Shown here: one piece after another, positions 17,861 through 30,079 of the stretch
How positions within the stretch are numbered: position 1 is the stretch's first letter
How the letters are laid out: each line of letters opens with the position of its first letter
Origin: Hymenobacter crusticola
GTDB taxonomy: Bacteria; Bacteroidota; Bacteroidia; Cytophagales; Hymenobacteraceae
Assembly (NCBI RefSeq): GCF_002154225.1
Contig: NZ_MTSE01000002.1
Span: 186,001-250,000, forward strand
DNA length: 64,000 nucleotides
Reading direction: 5' to 3'
Position numbers and translations under genes: made by a program
The notes under the pieces: generated by a model
The model's input: the letters and a program-made list of their open reading frames with translations, nothing else
What the model was told of the DNA's origin: nothing
The model's database searches: none

Positions 17861-19168
17861 ATGGAACCAGTAGAAGTATGGGGCGGCGTGGAATGCACCA
17901 TTCGGCGAATAAGGGAAGGATATTCCGACCAACTCGTCAGTAGCGGCCACCGCACCCGAATTGAAGACTTGGATCTATTTGCGGAGCTAGGTATTCGTAA
18001 GCTACGTTACCCGATCCTGTGGGAGCAAGTCGCTCCTGAAAGTCTCGACACACCTGATTGGACGTGGACTGATGAGCGCATGGCGCGTCTCCGCGAGCTA
18101 GGCATCGACCCCGTTATTACCCTGCTGCACCACGGAAGTGGGCCGCGCTACACAGCCCTAGACCAAGATAGCTTCGTACCAGGCCTAGCTCGCTTTGCGG
18201 GTATGGTAGCCGAGCGGTATCCGTGGCTCACGCACTATACCCCCGTCAACGAACCACTCACTACGGCCCGTTTCAGTGGCTTGTATGGCATCTGGTATCC
18301 GCACGGAACCGACGATCATACTTTTGTCCGGATTCAGCTAAACCACATCCGCGGCACCCGAGAGGCAATGAAAGCCATCCGGCAAGTGAACCCAGCGGCA
18401 AAGCTGGTACAAACGGAAGACCTAGGCAAAACGCACAGCACGCCCAACCTAGCCTACCAAGCGGAGTTTGAAAACAATCGGCGCTGGTTAACCTATGATA
18501 TGCTCTGCGGCTACCTCGACGGCAACCATGCGATGTGGGGCTACCTGCGCGACAATGGGGCCTCCGAGCAAGAGCTGATGGACCTCGTACACGACCCACT
18601 GCCGCCCGATATCCTTGGCATCAACCATTACGTGACAAGTGAGCGGTTTCTCGACGAGAATCATCAGTATTTTGAGCACCACCGGCGCGTACATGGCGGT
18701 GAGCGCCCAGATTTTGCTGATGTAGAAGCAGTGCGCGTGCGCCCAATTCAGCTACTCGGCTATTATGGCTTGTTGAAAGAAGCCTGGGAGCGGTATCACT
18801 TACCCATTGCTGTCACCGAAGTGCACCTCGATTGTACCCGCGAAGAACAAATGCGTTGGGTACAGTACGCGTGGGATGCGGCTACTAGGTTGAAAGAAGA
18901 GGGCGTGGATATGCGCGCCATCACCATTTGGTCCTTACTCGGCGCTTACGATTGGAATTCGCTCCTGACGGAGGAGGGGGCATTCTACGAAAGTGGCGTA
19001 TTCGATTTGCGCGGCGGCAGGCCTAGGTCTACCGCCTTGTTCAAAATGATCAAGGGCCTCGCGACCGAAGGCCACTACCATCATCCACTGCTGCAATCGA
19101 AGGGCTGGTGGGAGCGAGACGACCGTTTCCGCTACCACCACCATTGTTCTGCCTCCAAGACCTCCTAA
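17861..19168 (+). CDS. Glycoside hydrolase family 1-like protein
   Basis: 435 residues from the ATG at 17861. An upstream in-frame ATG (17789) lies inside the repeat element and is unlikely. The segment HYTPVNEPLTTARFSGLYG holds the NEP acid/base motif, and PIAVTEVHLDC may carry the nucleophile Glu; a normal GH1 has TENG there, so the active site is divergent. There is no signal peptide, so it is cytoplasmic. It abuts an RmlD-like gene (3-base gap); in other bacteria these two domains occur as a single fusion protein. Confidence 0.82.
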   Translation: MEPVEVWGGVECTIRRIREGYSDQLVSSGHRTRIEDLDLFAELGIRKLRYPILWEQVAPESLDTPDWTWTDERMARLRELGIDPVITLLHHGSGPRYTALDQDSFVPGLARFAGMVAERYPWLTHYTPVNEPLTTARFSGLYGIWYPHGTDDHTFVRIQLNHIRGTREAMKAIRQVNPAAKLVQTEDLGKTHSTPNLAYQAEFENNRRWLTYDMLCGYLDGNHAMWGYLRDNGASEQELMDLVHDPLPPDILGINHYVTSERFLDENHQYFEHHRRVHGGERPDFADVEAVRVRPIQLLGYYGLLKEAWERYHLPIAVTEVHLDCTREEQMRWVQYAWDAATRLKEEGVDMRAITIWSLLGAYDWNSLLTEEGAFYESGVFDLRGGRPRSTALFKMIKGLATEGHYHHPLLQSKGWWERDDRFRYHHHCSASKTS

Positions 19169-19171
19169 GCT

Positions 19172-20104
19172 ATGAAGATACTTGACCAAAATGACCTAGC
19201 TGCCAGCCCTACGCAACCCCCTGTGCAGCCGCTGCTCATCACGGGTGCACACGGTACGTTGGGCCGCGCCTTTCAGCGCATCTGCGCCATGCGCGGCATC
19301 GAGACAGTGGCATTGAGCCGAGCCGAGCTAGATATTTCCGATCCTATTTCGGTAGAAGCAGCATTTGCGCGCTACAATCCGTGGGCCGTTGTGAATACCG
19401 CCGGCTACGTGCACGTCGACGAGGCAGAAAAAAGCGCTGAGCGGTGCTACCGCGAAAACACGACTGGGCCCGCTATCTTGGCGGCGGCGTGTGCTTACCG
19501 CGATGTACACTTCCTCACATTCTCGTCAGACCTCGTATTCAACGGGAATAAGTCGGTAGCGTATGTGGAGAGCGATATGCCTAGTCCCCTCAACGTGTAT
19601 GGCAACAGCAAGCGCCTAGCCGAGCGCGATGTACTGGCCTGTATGCCGCGTGCCTTGGTCGTGCGTACTAGCGCATTCTTCAGCCCTTGGGACGAACATA
19701 ATTTTGTGTACCACGCGCTGCGTGCCGTCCATAACAACCAAATTTTTGAAGCGGCCGACGATGTACTCATTTCGCCCACGTATGTGCCCGATTTGGTGAA
19801 TACCGCCCTCGACTTGCTTATTGATGAAGAACAGGGCGTGTGGCACCTAGCCAACCAAGGCGCCTATACTTGGGCCGAGCTAGCCCGCCTAGCTGCCGAT
19901 ATGGCTAGCTTAGATACATCACTGGTGGTGCCGCGTGCCATGCGTGCTTTCGGCTTGCCGGCTACTCGACCCCGCTATAGTGTGCTAGGTAGCAAACAAG
20001 GCAATTTATTACCTGCTAGCGAAGAGCGTCTCTCCCGCTGCGTTTCGGAGGTTATCACCGCCATGCGAAGTGCCTCAGAAGAGCTGCTGGCCGTTGCTTC
20101 GTAG
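19172..20104 (+). CDS. RmlD-like sugar-nucleotide reductase (SDR superfamily)
   Basis: 310 residues. The NAD(P)-binding motif is ITGAHGTLGRAF (residues ~24-35). The catalytic YxxxK is in VYGNSKRLAERDVL, and the Ser/Thr-rich strand FLTFSSDLVFNG precedes it. These are dTDP-4-dehydrorhamnose reductase features, but no rmlA, rmlB or rmlC is nearby, so the true substrate is unknown. Near-overlap with the preceding GH1-like gene suggests translational coupling and a joint function. Confidence 0.85.
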   Translation: MKILDQNDLAASPTQPPVQPLLITGAHGTLGRAFQRICAMRGIETVALSRAELDISDPISVEAAFARYNPWAVVNTAGYVHVDEAEKSAERCYRENTTGPAILAAACAYRDVHFLTFSSDLVFNGNKSVAYVESDMPSPLNVYGNSKRLAERDVLACMPRALVVRTSAFFSPWDEHNFVYHALRAVHNNQIFEAADDVLISPTYVPDLVNTALDLLIDEEQGVWHLANQGAYTWAELARLAADMASLDTSLVVPRAMRAFGLPATRPRYSVLGSKQGNLLPASEERLSRCVSEVITAMRSASEELLAVAS

Positions 20105-20109
20105 CACTC

Positions 20110-20155
20110 GGCTCTGCCGCTCAGGCCTGCGGTCTTCTCCATTTTCGGCAGAGCC
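20110..20155 (+). terminator. Hairpin after the RmlD-like gene
   Basis: GGCTCTGCCG at 20110-20119 pairs with CGGCAGAGCC at 20146-20155. No T tract follows, so termination is uncertain. The heptamer CCTGCGG occurs twice, in the loop and just after the stem. Confidence 0.4.
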
Positions 20156-20229
20156 TGCGGCTAACCTCCCTAGAATCATACACAAAGCCATAACCTAGGC
20201 TTAGTGAGCCTGCCAAGTTTTCCTACTTT

Positions 20230-20264
20230 GAAACCCTGCATACTTCTTGAAGGAGCAGGGTTTC
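20230..20264 (+). promoter_or_regulatory. Hairpin in the region upstream of secA
   Basis: GAAACCCTGC at 20230-20239 pairs with GCAGGGTTTC at 20255-20264 around a 15-base loop, about 95 bases before the secA ATG. It is followed by TTCGTT rather than a clean T run. It may be a weak terminator for the upstream cluster or part of a secA leader; no SecM-like reading frame was found. Confidence 0.4.
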
Positions 20265-20360
20265 TTCGTTCTGGGAACCAAGGAACACCGCGGGCGGGTT
20301 TTTCCTAAAAACGCCGTAAATTTGAGGTGCGCCCCGGCGTTTCAGCTAAAATACACTAGC

Positions 20361-23759
<3,399 letters not shown>

Positions 23760-23784
23760 AAAGAATTGAGCATATTAGCTTGAT

Positions 23785-23828
23785 AATTAATGGCAGGCGG
23801 TTATCCGTCTGCCATTAATTGTTTTTTG
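23785..23828 (+). terminator. Terminator after secA
   Basis: AATTAATGGCAGGCGG at 23785-23800 pairs with CCGTCTGCCATTAATT at 23805-23820 (16 pairs, one wobble) across TTAT, followed by GTTTTTT. A strong intrinsic terminator. Confidence 0.9.
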
Positions 23829-23916
23829 GCTATATTCGTTATGCTCTTTTCAAAGCTAGCGTGAGGTTGGGTTGTTTATTGTCTTTCTGCGCGCCAGCTA
23901 ACCACATATTTGCACG

Positions 23917-24609
23917 ATGTTTCACCCAATGAGTGCTACTGCTACAAACCTCGCCACTCGCATTGATCACACCTTATTACGGCCAGATGCCACGCAAGCC
24001 CAAATTGCTCAACTCTGCACCGAAGCTGCCCGTTATCAATTTGCCACCGTCTGCGTACCGCCGTGCTATGTCCGGTTTGCGGCCGAGAAGCTACTCGATA
24101 CCGGCGTGGCAGTTTGTACGGTAGTTGGCTTTCCATTAGGCTACCAACTCACCAAAGTAAAATTTTTTGAGGCGCACCAAGCCCTCACCGACGGAGCCCG
24201 CGAAATTGATATGGTGATGAACGTAGCTGCGTTCAAATCTGGGCAGTTGGAAGAAGTAGAAGAAGAAATCGGACAATTAGCCGAGCTTTGCCACTTTAAA
24301 GGGGCTCTCCTAAAAGTGATTATTGAAACGGCTTTACTTTCAGAGGAGGAAATCATCATGGCCTGCGAGCTTTGTGCGGATGCTGGTGCTGACTTCGTCA
24401 AAACCTCCACCGGGTTTGCTAGCCGAGGTGCTTCGGAAGCCGATATCAAACTCATGCGTCGTCATTTGCCTGGTCATATCCGTATTAAAGCGGCCGGCGG
24501 TATTCGTACGCGTACGGCAGCCCTGATACTGATTGCAGCTGGCGCCGACCGCATTGGGTCGTCGAACAGCGTGGCTCTGTTGGAAGAAAATGAAACACCT
24601 GCTCCTTAA
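23917..24609 (+). CDS. deoC: Deoxyribose-phosphate aldolase
   Basis: 230 residues (or 226 from the second ATG at 23929). DeoC cleaves 2-deoxyribose 5-phosphate to acetaldehyde and glyceraldehyde 3-phosphate in deoxynucleoside breakdown. The motifs DFVKTSTGFASRGAS and IRIKAAGGIRTRTAAL are present, the latter with the Schiff-base Lys, and REIDMVMNVAAFKSG is family-typical. Its 3' end overlaps the next gene by 20 bases, suggesting coupled translation although the functions look unrelated. Confidence 0.95.
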   Translation: MFHPMSATATNLATRIDHTLLRPDATQAQIAQLCTEAARYQFATVCVPPCYVRFAAEKLLDTGVAVCTVVGFPLGYQLTKVKFFEAHQALTDGAREIDMVMNVAAFKSGQLEEVEEEIGQLAELCHFKGALLKVIIETALLSEEEIIMACELCADAGADFVKTSTGFASRGASEADIKLMRRHLPGHIRIKAAGGIRTRTAALILIAAGADRIGSSNSVALLEENETPAP

Positions 24610-25150
24610 CGTGTCCCTTATATCTGCGCTACTTGCCCTAGCTTCTTGTGCGGCAACTGCGCCTACCGTTGCTACGACAACCGCGCCCGCCTCAACCGAC
24701 ACTACCCGCAAAGCGCCTTCTTCTTTGCCGGTTGAGGATCTGAGTAAATACCGGCCAACTTTTGGCGGGGCAAAACCAGAAGCTAGTGCTACCGCAGCAG
24801 CTACCAAGTCGCGCCCTGTGTTGCCTACAAATCAGGTAAACGCTCAAATAGATCAGCGGCTGCGCGACCAGGCATATACCAACCAGAACGTCAAGTATGC
24901 GCAAGGATACCGCATTCTGGCTTACGTGGGCCTAGAACGCGACCAAGCTATGTCTATCCGCCGCGCCATTATCGGGCAGTATCCGGAGGAAACAGATTAC
25001 GTTACCTTCAAGCAACCCGTTTACCGCTTATGGGTTGGTGATTATTTGACCCGTCTGGAAGCGGAGCAAGCACTACAGCGTATTCGGCCATTGGCTCCTA
25101 AAGCCGACTTGCAGCCCGCGCAAATAGTTCTGAATAAAACGGCTTACTAG
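24590..25150 (+). CDS. SPOR-domain lipoprotein
   Basis: 186 residues from the ATG at 24590, inside the end of deoC. The signal peptide ends in the lipobox LALASCAAT, so the mature protein should be lipidated at Cys17 or so. A Thr/Ala/Pro-rich linker follows, and the C-terminal ~80 residues (YAQGYRILAYVGLERDQAMS to the end) resemble a SPOR domain, which binds denuded peptidoglycan at division sites. A hairpin (TAGTCAGC/GCTGACTA near 25183-25213) follows the gene; otherwise 25151-25364 shows nothing. Confidence 0.8.
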   Translation: MKHLLLNVSLISALLALASCAATAPTVATTTAPASTDTTRKAPSSLPVEDLSKYRPTFGGAKPEASATAAATKSRPVLPTNQVNAQIDQRLRDQAYTNQNVKYAQGYRILAYVGLERDQAMSIRRAIIGQYPEETDYVTFKQPVYRLWVGDYLTRLEAEQALQRIRPLAPKADLQPAQIVLNKTAY

Positions 25151-25364
25151 GCCTTTCGCTTTCTCAGAGAAATATTTAGAGGTAGTCAGCTGCTAATTTT
25201 TAGTGGCTGACTATTCGCTTTTATACGGTAGATGTTGATGTTTGCGGGAGGTTCGCCTAGCTAGCACGTAAACTCTAGACCTAGGTAGCTTAAGCAAGAA
25301 TCACTGTTACCCATTGCTATTCACCGAACGCACAAATCCGTGCAAGGCTGCGCTTTTAAATAAG

Positions 25365-26606
25365 ATGATCGAAACTATCAAACAACTTGCGACTGATAAC
25401 GCGGCCGATACCGTGGCGTTGCGTCAGTACCTGCACGCTCACCCGGAGCTTTCTTTTCAGGAGTTTGAAACGGCAGCTTTTGTAATGGCACAGCTTCGGC
25501 AGCTCGGACTAGACCCGCAGCCTATGGCCACTACTGGTGTGGTAGCCCTCATAGAAGGGCGGAATCCAGGTCGGCGTACCGTGGCGTTGCGCGGTGATAT
25601 GGATGCGCTGCCTATCACGGAGCAAAACGACGTGCCTTATAAGTCGACGAAACCAGGTGTGATGCACGCTTGTGGCCACGATGTGCATACGTCTTCACTA
25701 CTGGGCGCGGCCCGCATCCTGACGCAACTGCGCGACCAGTTTGAGGGAACGATAAAGCTCATTTTTCAACCCGGCGAAGAGTTGGTACCGGGCGGCGCTT
25801 CCTTGATGATCAAGGAAGGCGTGTTGGAAAACCCCGCTCCCGATAGCGTGCTAGGGCAGCACGTGTTTCCGATGCTGCCAGCCGGACAGATCGGAATTCG
25901 CAGCGGCCGCTATATGGCTAGCACCGATGAGTTGTACTTGACGGTACGCGGCAAAGGTGGCCACGGCGCCATGCCCGACCAAAACCTAGACCCTGTGCTG
26001 GTAGCCGCGCACATCATTGTGGCGGCGCAGCAGATCGTGAGCCGCCGGGTAAACCCGAAGATCCCGACGGTGTTGTCCTTTGGGAAAGTTATTGCCAATG
26101 GCGCTACCAACGTCATTCCGGATGAAGTACGAATTGAGGGGACTTTCCGTGCCCTCGATGAAGCATGGCGCGAAGAAGCTCATGGCATCCTGCGGAAGCT
26201 AGTAGAAGGGTTGGCTGAATCGATGGGCGCTACGTGCGAGCTAGAAATTCGGCGGGGTTATCCTTGCCTCGACAACGAGCCCGAACTAACCGCTCGGGTG
26301 CGAGCTGCCGCAGAAGAGTATCTAGGTGCCGAAAACGTTATTGAGATAGATCAGTGGATGGCCGCCGAGGATTTTGCTTATTACTCGCAATCGGCTAAGG
26401 CCTGCTTCTACCGGCTAGGTACTCGGAGTAGCGACGGGCGTTTTGCTTCTTCCGTGCACACGCCCACGTTCGACATCGACGCCAAAGCCCTGGAAGTAGG
26501 ACCTGGGTTGATGGCTTGGCTCGCCATTTGTGAGCTGGCCTCGGGTGACTCGACAACTACTCCTGAGACGCTCGCGGCCACCTCGACGGCTGGTGTTCAT
26601 GCTTAA
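25365..26606 (+). CDS. M20-family amidohydrolase
   Basis: 413 residues from the ATG at 25365. Zinc ligands and catalytic segment: RGDMDALPITEQNDVPY, then MHACGHDVHTSSLLGAARIL and IFQPGEELVPGG. The lid or dimerisation domain is in the middle and a closing His region HTPTFDID near the end. The family includes N-acyl-amino-acid hydrolases such as hippurate hydrolase and N-acetyldiaminopimelate deacetylase; substrate not resolvable. No signal peptide. The stop overlaps the next gene by 8 bases. Confidence 0.9.
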   Translation: MIETIKQLATDNAADTVALRQYLHAHPELSFQEFETAAFVMAQLRQLGLDPQPMATTGVVALIEGRNPGRRTVALRGDMDALPITEQNDVPYKSTKPGVMHACGHDVHTSSLLGAARILTQLRDQFEGTIKLIFQPGEELVPGGASLMIKEGVLENPAPDSVLGQHVFPMLPAGQIGIRSGRYMASTDELYLTVRGKGGHGAMPDQNLDPVLVAAHIIVAAQQIVSRRVNPKIPTVLSFGKVIANGATNVIPDEVRIEGTFRALDEAWREEAHGILRKLVEGLAESMGATCELEIRRGYPCLDNEPELTARVRAAAEEYLGAENVIEIDQWMAAEDFAYYSQSAKACFYRLGTRSSDGRFASSVHTPTFDIDAKALEVGPGLMAWLAICELASGDSTTTPETLAATSTAGVHA

Positions 26607-27438
26607 TTCGCTACGCGAAGCCTTCTCTTGGCGATTAGGTGCTACAAGCTTATTGTTAGCCGCCTTGGTGGTAGCTAAGCCAGTTGCGGCTCAAAGTCGG
26701 CGTGCGATGAATGGGCTAGAGCTGTGGCCAGAGCTTCAAGTGGAATATGCTTTGCAAGCAGATAGCTACGGGTGGCTAGGTGTTAGCGCCCCGCTTACTA
26801 CTGCTGCCGGCTCTGGCTTGAAATACGCCGGTCTTCGGGCTGGCTATGAGCACTTCTGGAATACGCAATGGAGTGGGGGTGGCTTGCTGCAAGTTGCCAC
26901 CTACAATAACTATCGCATTGGCAGCAACGAAAAGCGTTTGAGTGTAGACGTGACGCCGGAGCTGTACGTACGGCACTGGAACACCTTCGGAAGCTTCAAT
27001 TTTCGGCAACGGCTCGGCGTGGAATACTTCATTCCAGCTGGGGAAGCTGCGAGTCGGGCGTTGGCCCGCCTACGTTTCGACCTCGACCGACTCGTGACAG
27101 TAGGCGGGGTGGTACTTAGGCCTCGTGTGGCCTACGAAGGCCGCGCCTTTGTACGCTTGCAACGCGACAGTAACGAAGCCAAAGAGCGGGTAATCGACTA
27201 CACCACGCTACGCGCGGAACTAGGCGTACGGCTATCCGACCATGTTGATTTCACGCCCTGGTTTGCGCGCCACACTGCTTACGCTTTCACACTACCCCAA
27301 ACCAATGCTACGGGCCAGGTTACAATCCCAGGTGGCCGTCGCAACTTTGTTACTCCTTACCTCGGCTTAGATGTCCGCTATACCTTCTTCCGCGGCCAGG
27401 AAGCCTTTGAGCGGCGCCAGTTACCAACGCAACATTAA
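26599..27438 (+). CDS. Outer-membrane beta-barrel-like protein (DUF2490-like)
   Basis: 279 residues from the ATG at 26599, which overlaps the end of the M20 gene. A signal peptide is clear (WRLGATSLLLAALVVAKPVAAQ). The mature part is built of alternating aromatic/hydrophobic strands (LWPELQVEYAL, GLRAGYEHFWNTQWSGGGLL, LDVRYTFF), as in small outer-membrane barrels, and resembles the DUF2490 group. Function unknown. Translational overlap suggests co-expression with the amidohydrolase. Confidence 0.65.
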   Translation: MLNSLREAFSWRLGATSLLLAALVVAKPVAAQSRRAMNGLELWPELQVEYALQADSYGWLGVSAPLTTAAGSGLKYAGLRAGYEHFWNTQWSGGGLLQVATYNNYRIGSNEKRLSVDVTPELYVRHWNTFGSFNFRQRLGVEYFIPAGEAASRALARLRFDLDRLVTVGGVVLRPRVAYEGRAFVRLQRDSNEAKERVIDYTTLRAELGVRLSDHVDFTPWFARHTAYAFTLPQTNATGQVTIPGGRRNFVTPYLGLDVRYTFFRGQEAFERRQLPTQH

Positions 27439-27478
27439 GACAATATAGCCAGGCGGAGCACCGCTGAAGACCTTTGCA

Positions 27479-27530
27479 AAACGACCTAGTTTCTGGAATA
27501 ATTTCTTTCAGGAACTAGGTCGTTTTTCCG
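27479..27530 (+). terminator. Terminator after the beta-barrel gene
   Basis: AAAACGACCTAGTTTCTG pairs with CAGGAACTAGGTCGTTTTT (one mismatch) around AATAATTTCTTT, ending in five T. A clear intrinsic terminator. Confidence 0.85.
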
Positions 27531-27862
27531 TACCCATTAGCCTTACAGCGCAACAGCATTCCAGCTTAGACCTGGACCTAGGTAAGAGGTGGTTTAGTGT
27601 ACTAGGCATAAGATTGCAAAGACACATTGTGTATTGATTGTGACAAAAGGTCATATATGATAATTAGATAGGTAGTGCTTTTAAAAGCTGCTGAGTGTCA
27701 TTTTGTATAGTTTGTTATATGTTCGACGAACAGCTCTATCTCTTATTAAAGACTTTTTGTCATAAATTTGGGGTGCAAAATGCCTTGGTATAGATTTTAT
27801 AGAGTAGAGGTGTATCGGAAACGATAACACATACTTCAGACTCTAAATAAGACTTGTTTTCC
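27531..27862. promoter_or_regulatory. Regulatory region upstream of hsp20
   Basis: This ~330-base AT-rich stretch holds no gene. TAAATTTG at 27763-27770 exactly matches the Bacteroidota -7 consensus TAnnTTTG, but no TTTG lies at the right distance upstream. TATCGGAAACGATA at 27813-27826 is a perfect 5-bp inverted repeat with a 4-base spacer that could be an operator. Both lie within 100 bases of the heat-shock gene start. Confidence 0.4.
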
Positions 27863-28306
27863 ATGGCAACTCTCTTGTATAACAACCGTCCTGCTCTCCG
27901 CCCTTCGCGCGCTTTCAACTCAGTACTAAACGAACTGCTACGCGACACGCTTCCGGCCGCGAATCAGCCCGCTAAAAGCTTTGTACCCCAGGCCGATATC
28001 CTCGAATCGGAGCACGGGTTTGAACTGCACCTAGCCGTACCCGGCGTCGTAAAGGAAGACGTGAAGATCGACTTTCAGGAAGGCAACCTCGTTATCAGCG
28101 GTGAGCGCAAAGCTCCGGCTGCCGAGGAAAATGCTCCGAAGTTCCGTCGCGTTGAAACGGCTTATGGTACATTCACCCGCACGTTCCGCTTGCCCGACAC
28201 GGTTGATGTGACGGCTATTGACGCGCAACTCGCCGATGGTATCCTGCGTGTAACGCTGCCTTTCGACGGCAACAAAGTGACTAAGCACCACATCGAAGTG
28301 CGCTAA
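27863..28306 (+). CDS. Hsp20/alpha-crystallin small heat-shock protein
   Basis: 147 residues from the ATG at 27863 (MATLLYNNRPALRPSRAF). The alpha-crystallin domain runs from about residue 38 to 140: ADILESEHGFELHLAVPGV, KEDVKIDFQEGNLVISGER and the closing ADGILRVTLPF (the GxLxV-type motif). These proteins hold unfolding proteins in an ATP-independent way. It has its own terminator and probably a stress-responsive promoter. Confidence 0.95.
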   Translation: MATLLYNNRPALRPSRAFNSVLNELLRDTLPAANQPAKSFVPQADILESEHGFELHLAVPGVVKEDVKIDFQEGNLVISGERKAPAAEENAPKFRRVETAYGTFTRTFRLPDTVDVTAIDAQLADGILRVTLPFDGNKVTKHHIEVR

Positions 28307-28320
28307 CTTTTAGTTGCAAA

Positions 28321-28349
28321 AAAAGGCACCGGTCGCGGTGCCTTTTTTG
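28321..28349 (+). terminator. Terminator after hsp20
   Basis: AAAAAGGCACC pairs with GGTGCCTTTTTT around GGTCGC. The T tract overlaps the possible -33 element of the htrA promoter. Confidence 0.88.
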
Positions 28350-28379
28350 TTGAAGTGTTTGTTAGGAATATATAGTTTG
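28346..28379 (+). promoter_or_regulatory. Possible Bacteroidota-type promoter of htrA
   Basis: TTTG at 28346-28349 and TATAGTTTG at 28371-28379 are 21 bases apart, close to the TTTG-N19-21-TAnnTTTG pattern of the major Bacteroidota sigma factor (one extra base within the -7 box). Transcription would start near 28385, some 110 bases before the ATG. Confidence 0.35.
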
Positions 28380-28496
28380 CAACCGAATACCAAGAGAAAG
28401 GCTCTTAGCGTTTGAGGGCGTAGTTCATTGGACGCTCACGATTTCTGTTGTAACTTCCTTTATCAACTTTTAAAACAAACAACTCATTTCTTACCC

Positions 28497-29996
28497 ATGC
28501 AAGCAAAACAAATGATGCTCGGTCTGCTCACTTCTGCCGTACTCGGTGGCGGTGTGGCCGTGGGTGGGTACAAGCTGTTGGAGCCGGAGCGCACCTACGC
28601 GCCCCAGGCCGTAGCTGCCGACCCGAACGTACGATATACCAGCGAGCTGCGCAGTAGTGCGTACAACGTCCCGGAAGGCCTGAACTTCGTGGCGGCGGCT
28701 TCTTCCGTGACGCCTGCCGTTGTGCACGTAATGACCGAGTACGCTCCAAAAGCTAACCAGAGCGATATGTCGCGTATGGACCCGTTCCTGCGCCAGTTCT
28801 TTGGTGATGGTGCAGAGCAGTTCCATGGTCAGTCGGGTCCCCAAATGGGCTCGGGCTCGGGTGTTGTTATTGCCGCCAATGGCTACATCGTAACCAACAA
28901 CCACGTTATTGATAAAGCCGATAAAATCGAGGTCGTGCTCGACGACAAGCGTAAGTTCAAAGCTACGCTCGTAGGCGCCGACCCCAATACCGACCTAGCA
29001 TTGCTGAAAGTAGAGGCTGACAACCTGCCTTTCGTGAAGTACGGCAACTCTGACGACGTGAAAGTAGGGCAGTGGGTACTCGCTGTGGGTAACCCTTTCA
29101 ACTTGAACTCAACGGTAACAGCTGGTATCATTTCGGCCAAAGGCCGTAATATCAATATCCTGCGCCGTGAGGACAATATGGGTATTGAGTCGTTCTTGCA
29201 AACGGATGCCGTGGTAAACCCCGGTAACTCGGGTGGCGCGTTGGTTAACCTCAACGGTGACCTGATCGGCATTAATTCGGCTATTGCTTCGCACTCCGGC
29301 GCCTTCGAGGGGTATTCTTTCGCCGTACCTAGCTCCATCGTGAGCAAAGTAGTGGATGACTTGCTTAAGTACAAAGTAGTGCAACGGGCACTGCTAGGCG
29401 TAAGCATCCGCGAAGTGGATGCGCAGTTGGCTTCGGAGAAAAAGATCAAGAACCTGAACGGCGTGTACGTGATGGGGCTGACCAAGGGCAGTGCCGCCGC
29501 AGCAGCTGGCTTGAAAGAAGGCGACGTTATCACCGAAATCAATGGCGCGAAAGTGAACACTTCCTCGCAGCTGCAAGAGCAAGTAGCGCGCTACCGCCCT
29601 GGCGACAAGATTAAAGTAACGTACCTACGCGGCGATAATCTCAGCACGGCTTCGGCTACGCTGCGAAATTCTACTGGCACCACGGACATCGTCCGGGAGC
29701 TAGCGGCTACTACGCTGAAGTACGAGGGTGCTACCCTAGCTCCAGTAAACCGCTTAGAAATGAATAAGCTAGGTATTGAAGGTGGCGCCAAGATCAGTGG
29801 CATCAAAGGCAGTAACTTCCGTGAAACGGGTATTGCCGATGGCTTCATTATCACCCGCATCGATAAAAACAAAGTAGGTAAGCCGCAAGACGTGGCCGCG
29901 TACTTAGACCAAGCCAAAGAAAGCGGCGGTGCGCTCGTGGAAGGTGTATATCCCGATGGCCGCAAAGCATTCTACCCAATCGGGCAAGCAGAGTAA
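28497..29996 (+). CDS. HtrA/DegP-like periplasmic serine protease
   Basis: 499 residues from the ATG at 28497. The N-terminal hydrophobic segment (MMLGLLTSAVLGGGVAVGGY) is a signal or anchor. The trypsin-like domain has the full catalytic triad: His in VTNNHVIDKAD, Asp in NTDLALLKVEAD and Ser in NPGNSGGALVNL. A PDZ domain follows (GVYVMGLTKGSAAAAAGLKE) and a second, more divergent PDZ at the C-terminus. The role is quality control of envelope proteins. Its neighbour hsp20 suggests a stress context. Confidence 0.94.
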   Translation: MQAKQMMLGLLTSAVLGGGVAVGGYKLLEPERTYAPQAVAADPNVRYTSELRSSAYNVPEGLNFVAAASSVTPAVVHVMTEYAPKANQSDMSRMDPFLRQFFGDGAEQFHGQSGPQMGSGSGVVIAANGYIVTNNHVIDKADKIEVVLDDKRKFKATLVGADPNTDLALLKVEADNLPFVKYGNSDDVKVGQWVLAVGNPFNLNSTVTAGIISAKGRNINILRREDNMGIESFLQTDAVVNPGNSGGALVNLNGDLIGINSAIASHSGAFEGYSFAVPSSIVSKVVDDLLKYKVVQRALLGVSIREVDAQLASEKKIKNLNGVYVMGLTKGSAAAAAGLKEGDVITEINGAKVNTSSQLQEQVARYRPGDKIKVTYLRGDNLSTASATLRNSTGTTDIVRELAATTLKYEGATLAPVNRLEMNKLGIEGGAKISGIKGSNFRETGIADGFIITRIDKNKVGKPQDVAAYLDQAKESGGALVEGVYPDGRKAFYPIGQAE

Positions 29997-30015
29997 GCTA
30001 GCCTCTCTTAAATTG

Positions 30016-30048
30016 AAAAGCCTCGCCAACAACTGGCGAGGCTTTTTT
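30016..30048 (+). terminator. Terminator after htrA
   Basis: AAAAGCCTCGCCA at 30016-30028 pairs with TGGCGAGGCTTTT around ACAAC, with T6 on the + strand. It lies between convergent genes and could also act on the minus strand. Confidence 0.9.
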
Positions 30049-30079
30049 GTGGGGTAGTGTGAGCGAAAAAGGAGAAAAT

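Noticed and set aside
17746..17955. Minus-strand frame over the repeat and the start of the GH1-like gene
   Set aside because: Covers the dispersed repeat and the opposite strand of a real gene; no conserved features.
28883..29560. 225-residue frame opposite the HtrA protease gene
   Set aside because: Ser/Thr/Pro-rich antisense frame within a strongly conserved gene; no independent support.
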